DNA of 64,000 bases from Lineus longissimus (lineage: Eukaryota; Nemertea; Pilidiophora; Heteronemertea; Lineidae): assembly GCF_910592395.1 (NCBI RefSeq), contig NC_088314.1, forward strand, positions 20,232,070 to 20,296,069, in the 5' to 3' direction. Numbering within the stretch: position 1 is the first letter of the stretch; the number at the start of each line of letters is the position of its first letter. Made by a program: the position numbers and the translations under genes. Positions 43,001 through 55,500 of this stretch are shown in pieces. The notes under the pieces were generated by a model. The model worked only from the letters and a program-made list of their open reading frames with translations, was not told the DNA's origin and ran no database searches.

Positions 43001-46000
43001 AGTCACGTTTCACTTGTCACAAGGTAACTGACTTAGGCTTGAAAACACGACGTGACGGTGAAAAGTGACCTCGTGAATCGTATGTAGCCCGCTCTTCGGA
43101 AATGACTTGTTCGTTCTTCATGTCACGCATGAAATCTGCTTGCCTTTAGAAAATGAAAATATCAATTACAAAAATTGCCTAACAATTTTTGATAACAACA
43201 AATTTCAATTCACTTAAACATGGCGACTCTGATATTTTCAGGCTATTATCGCTATCGTTGGGGCCAACAAATCCAGTACGGGAAGATAGGGCTAAAGCCC
43301 GATTGGAGTGGGAAATATTACACCAAGTGGTACGAGTGCGGGATGACTGTGCCTGGGTCATACAGGGTTGTGGACTACGATGGATCACTCAACATCGGCG
43401 TGGTGACCCATCGGCCGACGCCCCCACCTACCCGGCCGCCACCTGGGATCGCTACGACAACAACAACAACCACAACTATAAAACCGCCAGGTATTAAGAT
43501 TACGGTATGCCTGCTCTGAGATTTCCCAACGTACATTTGCTGGGAATGATATACTACGGTTAACGAAGTTCATCATAACATTTTGTTTGTTACGGTGGCG
43601 AATCATTGGTCTTACAGAAAGTACATGAAACTTCAGACTGCTCGTTCCATGGGCAAGGGCGCGAATATAATCCAGCGAAAACATGTTGGGGTTTAGAGAT
43701 TAAGTGATGTTTTCATAATCTCAAAAACCTAAGTAGTTTTTCACTTCGCTGAAAAGTCTTTATATGGGTAGGGGTGCAGGATCGTCATATTTTCATATCT
43801 AAATTTATGACAATGCCATTTTGAAAAAGCTAAGAAATACAATTAGCACGACTTTCTTGGCTTAACTTTGCAGAAGGCCAGATATTTCTCAATCAGATGA
43901 TGGAATGAAAATCTACATCCGTTGGTCAACCAACTTAAGATTTGTTTTTTTCAGTCTTGACTCTTGTCTTCCTAAAAAGACCTCAGAACAAAACAGCAGA
44001 AGTCGGCGATACCTTAACATTGGAATGTAACACTATTCAGCAGGGCGTCACACAATGGTGAGTATGAATCATCCGCTAATCTTGTCTCGTCTCTTCAGAA
44101 CCATACACCTTAATCCGTCGTCATACAATAGGGACAGCTACTTTTCTAGACCATTACAACGGTATAGAATGCTCTTGATGTGGTTATGAATTTTATTTCG
44201 CCAGGTTTCACAATGGACGCCTACTTACAGCAGCAACGCCAAACATCCACGTTCTCCCTGGGGGTGTTCTGGTCATTCCCAGAATAGACATCACCTTATT
44301 TGGAAGGTATATATGTGTCGTAACTTCCGGTACAAGAAGCGTCACGGCGACTGCATGGATTAAAGCAGAGAGGCCTCCGAACATCTGCTCCTCTGGTAAG
44401 ATGATTGAGTATTGCTTTGTGAGTGCACTGGTTCATTTCGACCCCATCATCGAATTCCTTCCGGTGTTAATGGGAACCAGTCCAATTCCGAGAAAACATG
44501 ACAGTAAGGATGATTGCGTTTCAGGAATGAATACAAAAAGATTACATGTTTAAACTACGAATTCATATCGTGGTTCATTCTTATCAGCTATCAACTCCGC
44601 AATTGACCTGTGCCATTATGAAAAAACACTGCCTCAGCTCGCAGGACACGCTTTTAAAAGGTTATGACGGTTTTTCCAGAATTTCAACAGCGCCCTAGCG
44701 ACATCACAAAACACGTTGGCGATCCCGCCTTGCTCTCGTGTGCATCTGTTGATGGCGTGTTTTGGAAGAAGAATGAAGTACCGTTACAGGTAAGGTAGAT
44801 TATATATAGTTGTGTGGATTGCCGACTTATAGCTGAACTTTACTACTGGGGGTTTAGCCACAAAGTTCACCTTTAAATCTGTGCCTGACCATGGGTCGAA
44901 TCCCGGCGAAGCCGACGTCCCAGAGGCAGACCATGTTGGTCATGGCAGCAGGTGTGGCGTCCTTCTTCCTTTTTACTGGCGTCCCGACATCGCACAAGAG
45001 ACAAATCTGATTTACCCTGGTGAGAAGACTTTAACCTAATCTCAGTTTGACTGAGACCTCGTCATTTGGGCGCGCAAACGAAAGATCAGAATGGTGCGGG
45101 GAGACGGAAGGAAACGGAATGCGAGTTGGGATGTGCTCCTATAGACAACTAAAGGGGGCTTGAAGTGATCTCATAGCGGACTTAAAGACTTTGCATTGAG
45201 AAGGGAGACAAGAGTAACATTCAGGGTCACTACCCGTTTGTGGTGACCAAGTGTATATGAGTACGATATGTTTTATAACATCTTCTCCAGCAAAATTTTC
45301 ATCTAAATTTATAATCTAGGACCGGTAATCATTTTTCGAATAGGTTTCTAACCGCGAAGACTTCCAGAAGGGACGAATCCGTTTGCTCTCCAACGGCTAC
45401 CTCCTGATAGACAACGTACGAGCGTCGGATGATGGCGTCTATACATGTGTGGCGACATCTAGCGCTGGCTGCACGTCAGAGGCCCAGGCTACACTGACAG
45501 TTCAGACGGAGACGGATCTTAACAGCAGTGAGTATTCTTTTTTCAATATCACTATTGAGTATTGAGTTCAACAAGCTCAGCGTTTCCTTCCGACCAGACC
45601 ATAAACGCTGAAGGATAAGCTAACCTCTCGGTATTTGGGCGCTTCAGATATATAAGTGTTTTTAAAGAAGTTCGTCGCGAATTTGACAAGCTGTACATTT
45701 CTAATGAATCAAAACACAGCAGTCACATGTTTAGCTAAAAGTTATCAGTCAAAGTTGGGGTTCCTATCGACTTCCCAGCCTGGTCAAGCCACGTTCCAAG
45801 ATCTCGTGATATCTGGGTGGGCGATCGCTCCGGACAAACGTAGACCTAGCTGCTATCAAACCTTGCGTCGGGAATTGGCGGAGCCGCACTATGACTTGGG
45901 ACGAGGGTGTCAACTACCCCTAGAGGTAATACCATCCGACTTCACACTCTCAGACTTGCTTCAACTGATGAGCTGATGCTCAAAGCGCTACACCCCGAGC

Positions 46001-48547
46001 ATTTCTGACCGGTACCCAAAGGTTTGAACCTGCCCCAGATCTCTACGTAGATCAGGCCACCAAACCTCATCAGCCCTGTCTCATTCTCTTCAGTCTGTGG
46101 CCGGCCAGTTTTAAGTCAGCCCCTGGTGAAAACGCCTCAGGTCGTGCGCGGTCGTATCGTTGGAGGAGATGATGCCCCCTTCGGCTCAGCCCCGTGGTAT
46201 GTCCAACTATACAGTGAGGTGAGTAAATTAGCTCCGGCTCTGTCTCGTACCTTGCAACTGAAAGCTGAATGAACGAACGAATGAATGAAAGTTACACTTG
46301 TATACCACAAAATGCAAAATGAATTTGCTCTAATGCAGTGCTTCAGAATATCGTCTGAACAGATGGGTTTTTAGCCCACGCCTGAAGATGGCAACAGTCT
46401 TAGCGTTCTGAATACCATGACTGAGTTCGTTCCACAGTCTGGCCACCTGCACAAGGAAGCTCCTGCCTCCGTACGTCTCCAGGCGATACCTGGGGATCCT
46501 CAGGAGACTGTTGTCTTCAGATCTCAGGGATCGCCCGGGGTCGAACGATGGGAGGAGCTCAGATATGTAAGCAGGGGCCAATCCGTTCCTTGCTGTGTAT
46601 ATAAGTAGCATTGTCTTGAACTCTATACGTTCACGGATCGGTAACCAGTGGAGACTTCTCAGCATGGGGGTATGTTCTCGCTACCCTCGATCAGCATTCT
46701 GAACCACGGAGGTACTCCGTCCATAATGAACCTCCCCTCCCCTCCCCTCCCTGGTGAAATGGAGTCCGGGTCGGCGGATTGAATCCAAAACTTGAGGGTC
46801 AAGATGTCGATCAGAGGCGAATTACTCCCAGTTGTTTTCGACACCCGCTAATCTATCCGTCCGGAACTTCCATGCATATGTTACGAAGTGCCTTCTCATG
46901 TTGTCTCTCTTTGCAGGAACTTCGAGGTTTTTGCGGTGGGATATTACTGAACAGTAAATGGGTCATCACCGCGGCCCATTGCATCGCCACCTTCAAGGAG
47001 CGCCATCCCCGGAAGGAGAGTTTAAACCATAGAAACTTCTACTTGAAGCTTGGCGTGTATGACGCCATGGTACGACAGTCGTCTGAGGTAAGATAGGAAA
47101 GACACTTGCTGAGGTATTTGCAGGGCAAAAGTCGAAATAGCTAGAAAATCACCAAATCCCCCTTCAGATGTCGATTGTATACAATACTATGCGATGAATC
47201 GTGTTCTTAACCTCCAATTTGCAACCCTTGCCAGCAAAGGAAATGTACACTCGCTGCGTTAAATATTCTTCTCGATAACATGTGGCATAGCGTAGATTGA
47301 TCTACGGACCATTGGCCCAGCACGCTTCCACTGCAAGACGCTCGGTTAGCGAGACCAAAAATATCGATGTACGTATCAATTGTATTGTATGGAATCGTAT
47401 TTTTTTCTACAGGAACACTACATGGCTGCAGAGAACGGCATTATATCGCATGAAAACTTTGACAAGGCTGTTTACGATAACGACATAGCCTTGATTCAGT
47501 TGGCTACTGAAGTCAGGTTCACGGATTACATACTGCCAGCCTGCTTGGAAAGGATCGATTTCTACCAGGCCAGTTTCTTTGCACAGGGTGGAGTTGGGGT
47601 GACGGTTGGGTTAGGACGACTTGCGGAGAGGGTGAATGCACAACCGAGATATTTGAAGGTATGTTTGGTGTTGATGTTGGGTCCCTTCGAATGTTTCGAT
47701 GAGCTGTATTCATTACTTATCGTCACCACAACAGGCGTTAAACATTTTGTTATCAGGGGAGCAGGGGGAGATTACGCCCCACCTCGATCTGTTTCATGCT
47801 TTTCATCCAAAAAAGTTGTTGCATCGTTTTTATCAATATGCTCCCCTCACGATGCCAGTCACCAGATCAACACAGTTCTTCTTTTCGGAAATTGAGATCA
47901 TGTGAAACTCTGAAAACGATGGATCGGAATCAAATCCTTGCTTAGTCCAGAGTTATATAAGGTTCGCGTTGTCACTTGTCATGTTTTTCTTGTCACGAGT
48001 TAATTGACTTCGGCTTGAAAACACGACGTGAGAGAGAAAAGTGACCTCGTGCATCGTATGCAGCCCGCTCTTTGGAAATGACTTGTTCGTTCTTCATGTC
48101 ACGCATGGATAGTGAACAGTGGCACGTTACATGTGATAACGTGAACTCTATGACCGCAGCTTAGATGTACACGATGTACAACTATGTAGGTAACAAATTT
48201 TGTGGCTTTGAAAGGCGGCGAGCCGTCTCTTTTGTCAGTCAGTAAATTAAGCTATTGTTATATTTCAGGAAATTACTCTTCCGCTGGTCGATCCAGAGCT
48301 CTGCAGAAACTCGACCAGCTACCCAACGACCAGCAACATGTTCTGTGCGGGATACGACCGAGAGGTGATGGGAGACACTTGCGCCGGCGACAGTGGCGGT
48401 CCCTTCGTCATGAAACACGCCGACAAGTGGTACCTTGTCGGCATCGTCAGCTGGGGCGAGGGATGCGCACGCACGGGGAAGTTCGGCTTCTACACGCATG
48501 TCGGGAAATACTTCGACTGGATACAGGGCCATGTCGCAGCTAATTAG
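40045..48547 (+). CDS. Secreted mosaic protein: two Ig domains and a trypsin-like protease
   Basis: Fifteen exons join in frame to 892 residues: 40045-40147, 40646-40860, 41079-41204, 41496-41718, 42101-42290, 42631-42794, 43242-43490, 43955-44057, 44205-44395, 44680-44789, 45344-45527, 46094-46218, 46917-47087, 47413-47658, 48269-48547. Residues 1-26 are a signal peptide (GVLIFLLLFVASTCRG). Residues 30-400 hold one or two domains I cannot name (EVHVLGAYEP, LILLSYEAVEWEIE; then GHGQDHCEFM, GKYYTKWYECGM). A Thr/Pro linker follows (TTTTTTT). Ig1 is about 424-521 (TLTLEC, FGRYICVV), Ig2 about 521-619 (ALLSCA, DDGVYTCVATSSAG). The protease has an activation site after Arg640 (GR/IVGG), His682 (TAAHC), Asp742 (DNDIAL) and Ser842 (GDSGGP). 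Asp836 takes the specificity position, so cleavage after Arg/Lys is expected. All catalytic residues are intact: a secreted zymogen. An in-frame ATG at 40057 is a second possible start. Confidence 0.82.
40930..41028 (-). repeat. MITE family B copy 7 (fragment)
   Basis: Keeps only GTTGTTCGTTTTCATGACAC to ACATGTGAAAACGTGGACTC, in intron 2 of the protease gene. Confidence 0.7.
42979..43133 (-). repeat. MITE family B copy 8
   Basis: Inverted copy, GATTCACGTTGTCACTAGTC to TTCTTCATGTCACGCATG, in an intron of the protease gene. Confidence 0.8.
44870..45015 (-). repeat. Possible SINE with B-box-like motif
   Basis: The minus strand has CCGGGATTCGACCCATGG, close to a pol III B box, next to a compact GC-rich segment (GCCATGACCAACATGGTCTG). 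There is no second copy in the window, so this is tentative. Confidence 0.3.
46330..46665 (-). mobile_element. CR1/jockey-type retrotransposon reverse-transcriptase tail
   Basis: A 111-codon open frame matches the C-terminal tail of non-LTR retrotransposon ORF2: LHWLPIRERIEFKTMLLIY, GLAPAYISELL, SLRSEDNSLLRIPRYR, GGRSFLVQVARLWNELSHGI, FRRGLKTHLFRR. The frame is intact over this stretch, so insertion may be fairly recent. It is 5'-truncated and antisense in the intron that splits the protease domain of the plus-strand gene. Confidence 0.88.
46666..46850. repeat. Dispersed repeat shared with 61160-61290
   Basis: GAGGTACTCCGTCC, a run of CCCCTCC units, GGTCGGCGGA and TCCAAAACTTGAGGGTCAAG are shared with the segment near 61190-61290. 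It abuts the retrotransposon tail and may be its 3' untranslated end or an independent element. Confidence 0.7.
47955..48165 (-). repeat. MITE family B copy 9
   Basis: Inverted copy, TTATATAAGGTTCGCGTTG to GATAACGTGAACTCTATG, in the last intron of the protease gene. Confidence 0.85.
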
Positions 48548-48928
48548 ATCTGGGACAGATTTCGGATGAAAGGTGCACGTGGAGTTATTCCAGATGGACA
48601 GGATTATAGGACAGATGCGAGTGGTCATATCAACCCAGACATTTAAAAGGACTTGATGAATTTGAACACAGCGTTCAAGTTCGAGCAAGGTTTCGTTATA
48701 AGCGAGTGCAATACTCTATTGTGATCAATCTAACAGCGTTTATGAATATCAAAGAAACAGGACAGGACAAACGAAGCCATGTTTTTTTATGAAAAACCAA
48801 CATATCTCATGGCCAAGTTGTCCCTAATAATGTTTGGCGACGCCAGGTTTTCCGATGGCTGTGACGTCATGTTCTGGATTGACCTTCGTATTGATTTCGT
48901 TGTAATTAATGAAGCGGTCTTAGGCCGC

Positions 48929-49130
48929 GATTACATAGAGTTTACGTTTTCACTTGTAACTTGTCACAGCTCACTTTTGATGCGTGACATGAAGAACAAA
49001 CAAGTCATTTCCAAACAGTGGGCTACATACGATTCACGAGGTCACGTCATGTTTTCAAGCCGAAGTAAACTAACTTGTGACAAGTGAAACATGACAGGTG
49101 ACATCGCGAGTCTTATATAGCTTTGGCCTG
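48929..49130 (+). repeat. MITE family B copy 10, near full-length
   Basis: Shows both long termini: GGCCGCGATTACATAGAG on the left and CTTATATAGCTTTGGCC on the right. It gives the best view of the inverted ends and lies between two genes. Confidence 0.85.
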
Positions 49131-49562
49131 AAATCTGTGAAACTAAAATATTATATGAATGAGAGAAAGTTAGTGCATCACAGTAAGTTAGCACAATATA
49201 TGCATTTCTTCATTTCTAACCTTTCGTTTTTTTGCAATTTTGAACTGATGACGTTCTGCGTCACCTAGGATGACATTTGACATATGGATTTTGTTTTTAC
49301 CTTCACTGAAAACTGCTGACGAATTATATTAGAAGAGCATTCTCATTAATCTAAAAAAGAATGACCCCATTACATTGCTGAGGAAATTCGGCCAATTATT
49401 TCAGATTTTTCTGTTGATAAATGCTCGAGAACCTAGAATGATTATCTAGTTTAGAAATTGGCAATTATTTGATAGCGGTCATTCTACAAGTAAACAGATT
49501 TTGTAGCAGCCAGAATTCGGATATTCACAGGGGCAGATGCAGACTCTGAGATCGAAACTGCA

Positions 49563-52500
49563 ATGGAATTTCTATTTTTCGCTTTGAGTTGCTGTTGGTT
49601 AAGTACATTGGTCGCTGCCAATGGAAACGGTAAGTCCAAAGAACAGCCGTGAAATCTCACAAAGGCTTGTGATACTTTTTATCATCTGCAATGCAGGGGC
49701 CATATTCATAACCAAACATCTCTCCCAGTTTTAAACAGGAGTGTCCCCCCGGCCACTTACCACAATATTCGCATAGTGATCTGATTTATTGATAACGAAA
49801 TATCTATGTTCACCGAGTTACAGCCTCCCTGATATTCATTGGGGTTTCTATGTTCCGCTGGTTGTCTGGTCCCCATGATAAAAGTTGTACGGTGTGGGTT
49901 GCTGAAGCCTGAATATGCTGGCTAAGAACTGTTACTCCCCTTGCAAAACTCAATCTTTTATCGAATCAAAGCCTGCGTGCTGGCTAAAGAACTGTCAATG
50001 CCCTGGGCAAATCTCAATCTTGGGGCAATGTACTTGATCCTGCGTGCTGGCTAAAGAACTGTCAATGCCCTGGGCAAATCTCAATCTTGGGGCAATGTAC
50101 TTGATCCTGCGTGCTGGCTAATGAACTGTCAATGCCCTGGGCAAATCTCAATCTTGGGGCAATGTACTTGATCCTGCGTGCTGGCTAATGAACTGTCAAT
50201 GCCCTGGGCAAATCTCAATCTTGGGGCAATGTACTTGATCCTGCGTGCTGGCAAAAGAACTGTCAATGCCCTCAGCTGCCCTGAGCAAAACTTAATAATC
50301 GGGCAGCAAGTGCCCATTTCGGCTTGCAGACGCAGTTACCATTTTAATATGAAATCATAGTGGTATTGACTGAGTAATTGACTGAGTATAACACAAAAAC
50401 GTTAACCGCTTTCCATGAGTCAATATGTTTATATTTGATGTTAACTCTACAAGGAGCATATCAGATCCATTCTTACCTCCTCCTGCCCCCTCCCCAGAAA
50501 AATGGACAACTGCACTGCCTCCTGACATCAGTGTACTTTAGGCAAATGAATCTCTTCGACATTCGTATCAAATTTAAAATATGCTTACGAATCAAACCTT
50601 AAGAGATAAAAAAGTGGCATAATATTTTCTTCGCAGCTTCCGATACATTTGGAACATGGTACCTGGACGGTAATGACAAAGGCACTAAGGCAGTAAGGTG
50701 AGAATCAAATAGAACGGCCATCACACCAAAATGGGTAGTAAGTCGAATCTGGGGCAAACCGAGTTCAAACAATATGCATAGAGCTTCACTTTGATACCAT
50801 TATACATGTAAAAATTGGTTGTGCCTTACATGTGCATGTAGTGTTTTTCAGAAAGATCTGGCGAAAGGTGCTTGACTGGCCTTTTATCACTTTTAATATT
50901 ATCAGTGTTTATGGTCTTTTATAGATTTTGGTGAAATCTGAACACCGTTTGGGACCCCTAAATGCAAGATTTGTCGATGTTGACAATGTGTATACATGTA
51001 TTTGTATGAATTCAGTTCTCCACCTGGCAGGCTAGACTTTGACTGTCAATGGCTTTGTGGCAAAAGAGATTATCGCCCTCATATCATACATTAAATCCTT
51101 CACTGGACAGCTTGTCTCTAGGACTGCTGAGGCCCCACGGGTCCTAAATTTACTCAACGTACAGAGTTCTTTCAGCCGATACGCTGGTGCCGCGTACCAA
51201 CCCTCTTCACCCTTCACAGAGGCACTGTATCTGGATGACAACTCCTATGCCACGATTAAGCGTGCGGAGATATGGAACACTGACTTCACCTTGCACACGT
51301 ACATCAAGAGTACTGGAGGTGGCGGACAACGCAGAACCATCCTTGCAAGTTGGGAGACCGCAAAATGGCTGTTCATGTTCAGAATAACCCTAGCTAACCA
51401 ACTGAAAGCTGTCATTCGTCGAAACAAGTACAACACAGGGAGCGACCGTAGACAGGACATGGTCAGTGTTACTGGAGGTAACATAGAACTCAACCAATGG
51501 TACTCAGTTGCATTTAGCTGGGAACGACAGACAGGCGAGATGAAAGTCTATATCAACGGGGTGGAGGTGGCATCGAAGCGGACCACGTACCCAGACCGCG
51601 ATCTGATGAGGACTTCAGCCTCTACTTTCCAAATTGGCTACAAGGCCGATGGACGACACGATTTCTTCAAAGGGTACATTGCCGAGCTGACCATTACAAA
51701 TGATGTCACCAAAACATGCATTTTATCAGAATGGGCCAAAAGAATTGGTAAGTCCACGACACCTTTACAATATTTTGGTATCTGAGCATGTTGCTGCAAG
51801 CAGCAGCTCAGCCTTTAACATCCCGGCATCTTTGTAATTTCAATCAGCACTTAAATATAGTAGTCTCCCCTGAACCATATCAGATCAAGTGTATTGCATT
51901 TTACCCCCCCCCCCCCCCGCCCCTCGAAGTCGTCACGAGGGTCACATGATGTGGTACTACCAGTCTTGTTAACAGGGAGATACATAACTTGCCTCTCCTA
52001 GAATATGACAACAAAAAAGTGGCTGTCGCTCTGAAGAAACATGTATGTTTCCTTGACTGGTCATGCTGATCCTAGCCATTGTAGATGTTACAGCCTTACA
52101 TGACTTTTTATCTTGACCTTCCAGCCCCAAAGCCTGGTAAGTACAGCTTGAGTTATTTCAGAGATTTTCCAATATTCTTTCTATAAATGACTATGCGATA
52201 TGCATGTATCTTGAATATGTTAACCACATCATGTTCACTTGGTAGAGCTACAGTTACATTATTGCAACTATCTGATGTAGTATTATAGTCACTCTCTGTC
52301 ACACGGCTGTATACCTCCATTTTGTTTTTAATACGGAATCCGGTGTGACAGCGGATATAGTCCCCCTGGAGTAGTAGTCCGGTAGCATTGTATTTGACCA
52401 ATTAAGCAGCATGATCTATTGTACCGCTAACCCTAACCAAAACATTTAGCAATGCGGGCTATTGTTACACGGACTATCAGCCCTAGGACTACTATCCCCG

Positions 52501-55500
52501 CCACACCGGTCTGAGTAACTACAACATATTGGTAAAACAATGACGACTCCGCATGCATGGGCCAGGCGGTCACTGGCTCCGTGCCAGCTCCCGTGCTGAG
52601 GACAAGCGCAATGGAAATTAACAGTGGCGCCACCGTCAACCCAAATTTGACAATTGGTGGAGACACTGTTTAGAGTATGTGTAATTGTTGTGTTTGTGTT
52701 TGCAGCTTCAAACACGTTTGGAAAATGGCGCCTTGACGGCAGTGATGGCGGTAACAAAAACGTTAGGTGAGCAGATGAGACAAACAAAATAATAAACCCA
52801 AACAACAAACAACATACCGCAATGGCGAGATAGCTTGGCCGAGTCTACGGTTTGTGGTTGAGCTCAACTGGACGGTCCTGGTGTCAGTGCAGGGACCCAA
52901 ATATGTAGGGTTGGTTCTCCGTGGTCACACCTCTAATGCATCGAAACCATCCACACATCGCATCCACAATTGTTGAAAATCCTTTTCGGCTGTGGCTGTA
53001 AGGTATTTTAGAAACAGTCTTGTGTTGACCGCTTGTTTCTTTCTCTACAGCCGATATGTTACTGCAGCCTATCAGCCTTCAGCACCCTTCGCCGCGACAC
53101 TCTATCTCGATGGAAACTCGTACGCGACGATTAAGCGGGCGGCGATTTCGAACGTAGACTTCACCATGCACACGTACATCAAGAGTACTGAAGGTGACGG
53201 AGAGTACAGGACCATCCTTGCAAGTTGGGAGGCCGCAAAATGGCTGTTCATATTCAGAATAACCCCAGGCAATCAACTCCAAGTTGCTCTTCGTCGAAAC
53301 AAGTACAACACAGGGAACGACCGTAGACAGGACATGGTCAGTGTTACTGGAGGCAACATAGAACTCAACCAATGGTACTCAGTTGCATTTAGCTGGGAAC
53401 GACAGACAGGCGAGGCGAAAGTCTATATCAACGGGGTGGAGGTGGCATCGAAGCGGACCACGTATCCAGACCGCGATCTGATGAGGAGTTCAGCCTCTAC
53501 TTTCCAAATTGGCTACAAGGCCGATGGACGACACCATTTCTTCAAAGGGTACATTGCCGAGCTGACCATTGATAACGATGTTCTCAAAACATGCATTTTA
53601 TCAGAATGGGCCAAAAGAATCGGTAAGTCCCTGTCCAACGTCACTGCAGCTATTGTCTTATTGAAAATACGAAGAACGTACACTACATGAACATCTCTCG
53701 GTTTCTTTCAAGCAGTGTTCAAGACTTTTTGTTATTTTGTTCTTACTTCTTCTACTTCCATATTTTAGCTCCAACAACGACCACGACTAATCCCACACCA
53801 CAACCGGAACCTGGTAGGTATGACATCACAACAAGTTGTTTCAGATTTCACAGTTGCTATTTTCCGAAGTTTCCAAACCTTTCTAGAGTGTTTGACGTCG
53901 AAAATGTTCCAAAAAGGCAATAACAAGCTTGCGTTCAAGCTTTGGTTGGTATTGTGTACAACATATACTTGCTTCTATCACTTAAATCAACCAGTGACCA
54001 AAATACCTTTTCCTTTTCGTGTTTTAGCTCCAACAACGACCACGACTAGGCCGTCATCGCCAACGGAACCAGGTAGGTATAGTTTTATTTCTATATCACA
54101 ATGGATTTCGGAGAGACTGTTGATCCAGTTTGCGTGACTCGAGTATAAAGTTTGAACTGCCAACTTCGACGAGAGCCATCATCAATATTTCTTTATGCAT
54201 GATGCCTTTTCACAACATCACAAGGAATTCCATTTAATCATTGATTGACTCAAACGTTTCGCATTACAGCGTGCGTCTTCGATACTTTTTTATTTCTAGG
54301 CTTTGGTTTTTTTGCTTACAGTGTACTTCTTCTCTTTCCATATTTTAGCTCCAACAACTACCACAACTAATCCCTCGCCACCACCGGTACCTGGTAGGTA
54401 TGACATCACAATGAGTTTTCGAAGAGACTATTGATTCAGTTTGCCTGACTCTAGTATAAAGATTAAACTGCCAACTTTCTAACGCTCAAAAACCTTCATT
54501 TCTGAGAGCCAGAGTGGTTGTATCTCCATGCGGTATCGTACGTGATTTGTCAATAATGTGCAACTGACAGAAAGACCTTGCTCGCTCAATTTTAATAGAT
54601 GTTGGCCATTGTACATGTATGGTATCGCTGTACTCATTCAAAGATTCCATTTGCTTTGAAAGTTACTCCTGGCACAACAGATAGAGAAGTTCCCGAGGCG
54701 CTCCGACTGTGCACCATGTCCAGAGTGAACAACGCAAGGATGCTTTCAACCGACATAGAATCCCTCCCCGAGATCCAGACGGAGGGCGCATGCGCTGCAA
54801 AATGCCTTGAAGTTCCGCTATGCGACAGTGCCACCTTTAGGAACGAGTCAAAGGAGTGCATTATTCATCCGCGGAGGGATTTTATGATGGGTCAAATGGC
54901 GCGGGAAGGTTGCTGTGTGTTGTTTCGGAAGGAGTGTCCATTACTGAGAAATCGTAAGTAGATTAACGTGCGGGCAGTCAATTACACCGAGGGTGGCTGC
55001 AGTCAGCCTAATTTTGTGGGACCTGGTGACTTGAAATACCAATATTAGCCCCCCCCCCCTCCCACACACTGCTGATAGATTTTGGCAGAGCGATACGACG
55101 GATCAAGTCGACCGCTTCCCGTCGCCCCACGGCCGCCATTTCCTTTTTGTTTGTGGGCACGTTGGTTTCATTAGTACCAAAATGTTTTTTAACATTTAGT
55201 GGAAAAAGTTGTGAAAGTTTCTTTCATCAATTTTCTTTCTTTCTTTCTTTTTCATTTTCGTTTTTTTATTCCTGACGCGAAATACTCACCTTTTAGTTGG
55301 TGTACCTCCCCCCGAGCAGATCCTCTGCCCCGTAGACGCAGGCCTCCCTCAGCCTTCCCAGAAGTACGCCTATAGGCAATTGAGGTATGTGAGACATTCA
55401 GATCAACACTTTTTTGCTCCACACCAGCAACGGGCACAGCCTACACACCAAACTGTACTCTACCCGATTCGTGAGGTACGATCGTGGGGCGTACCCCTGC

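Noticed and set aside
51039-51175. Extension of the laminin-G-like exon upstream to the ATG at 51039
   Set aside because: The frame is open by chance across the intron. The acceptor at 51175 and the matching layout in the second domain and the minus-strand paralogue fix the exon start.
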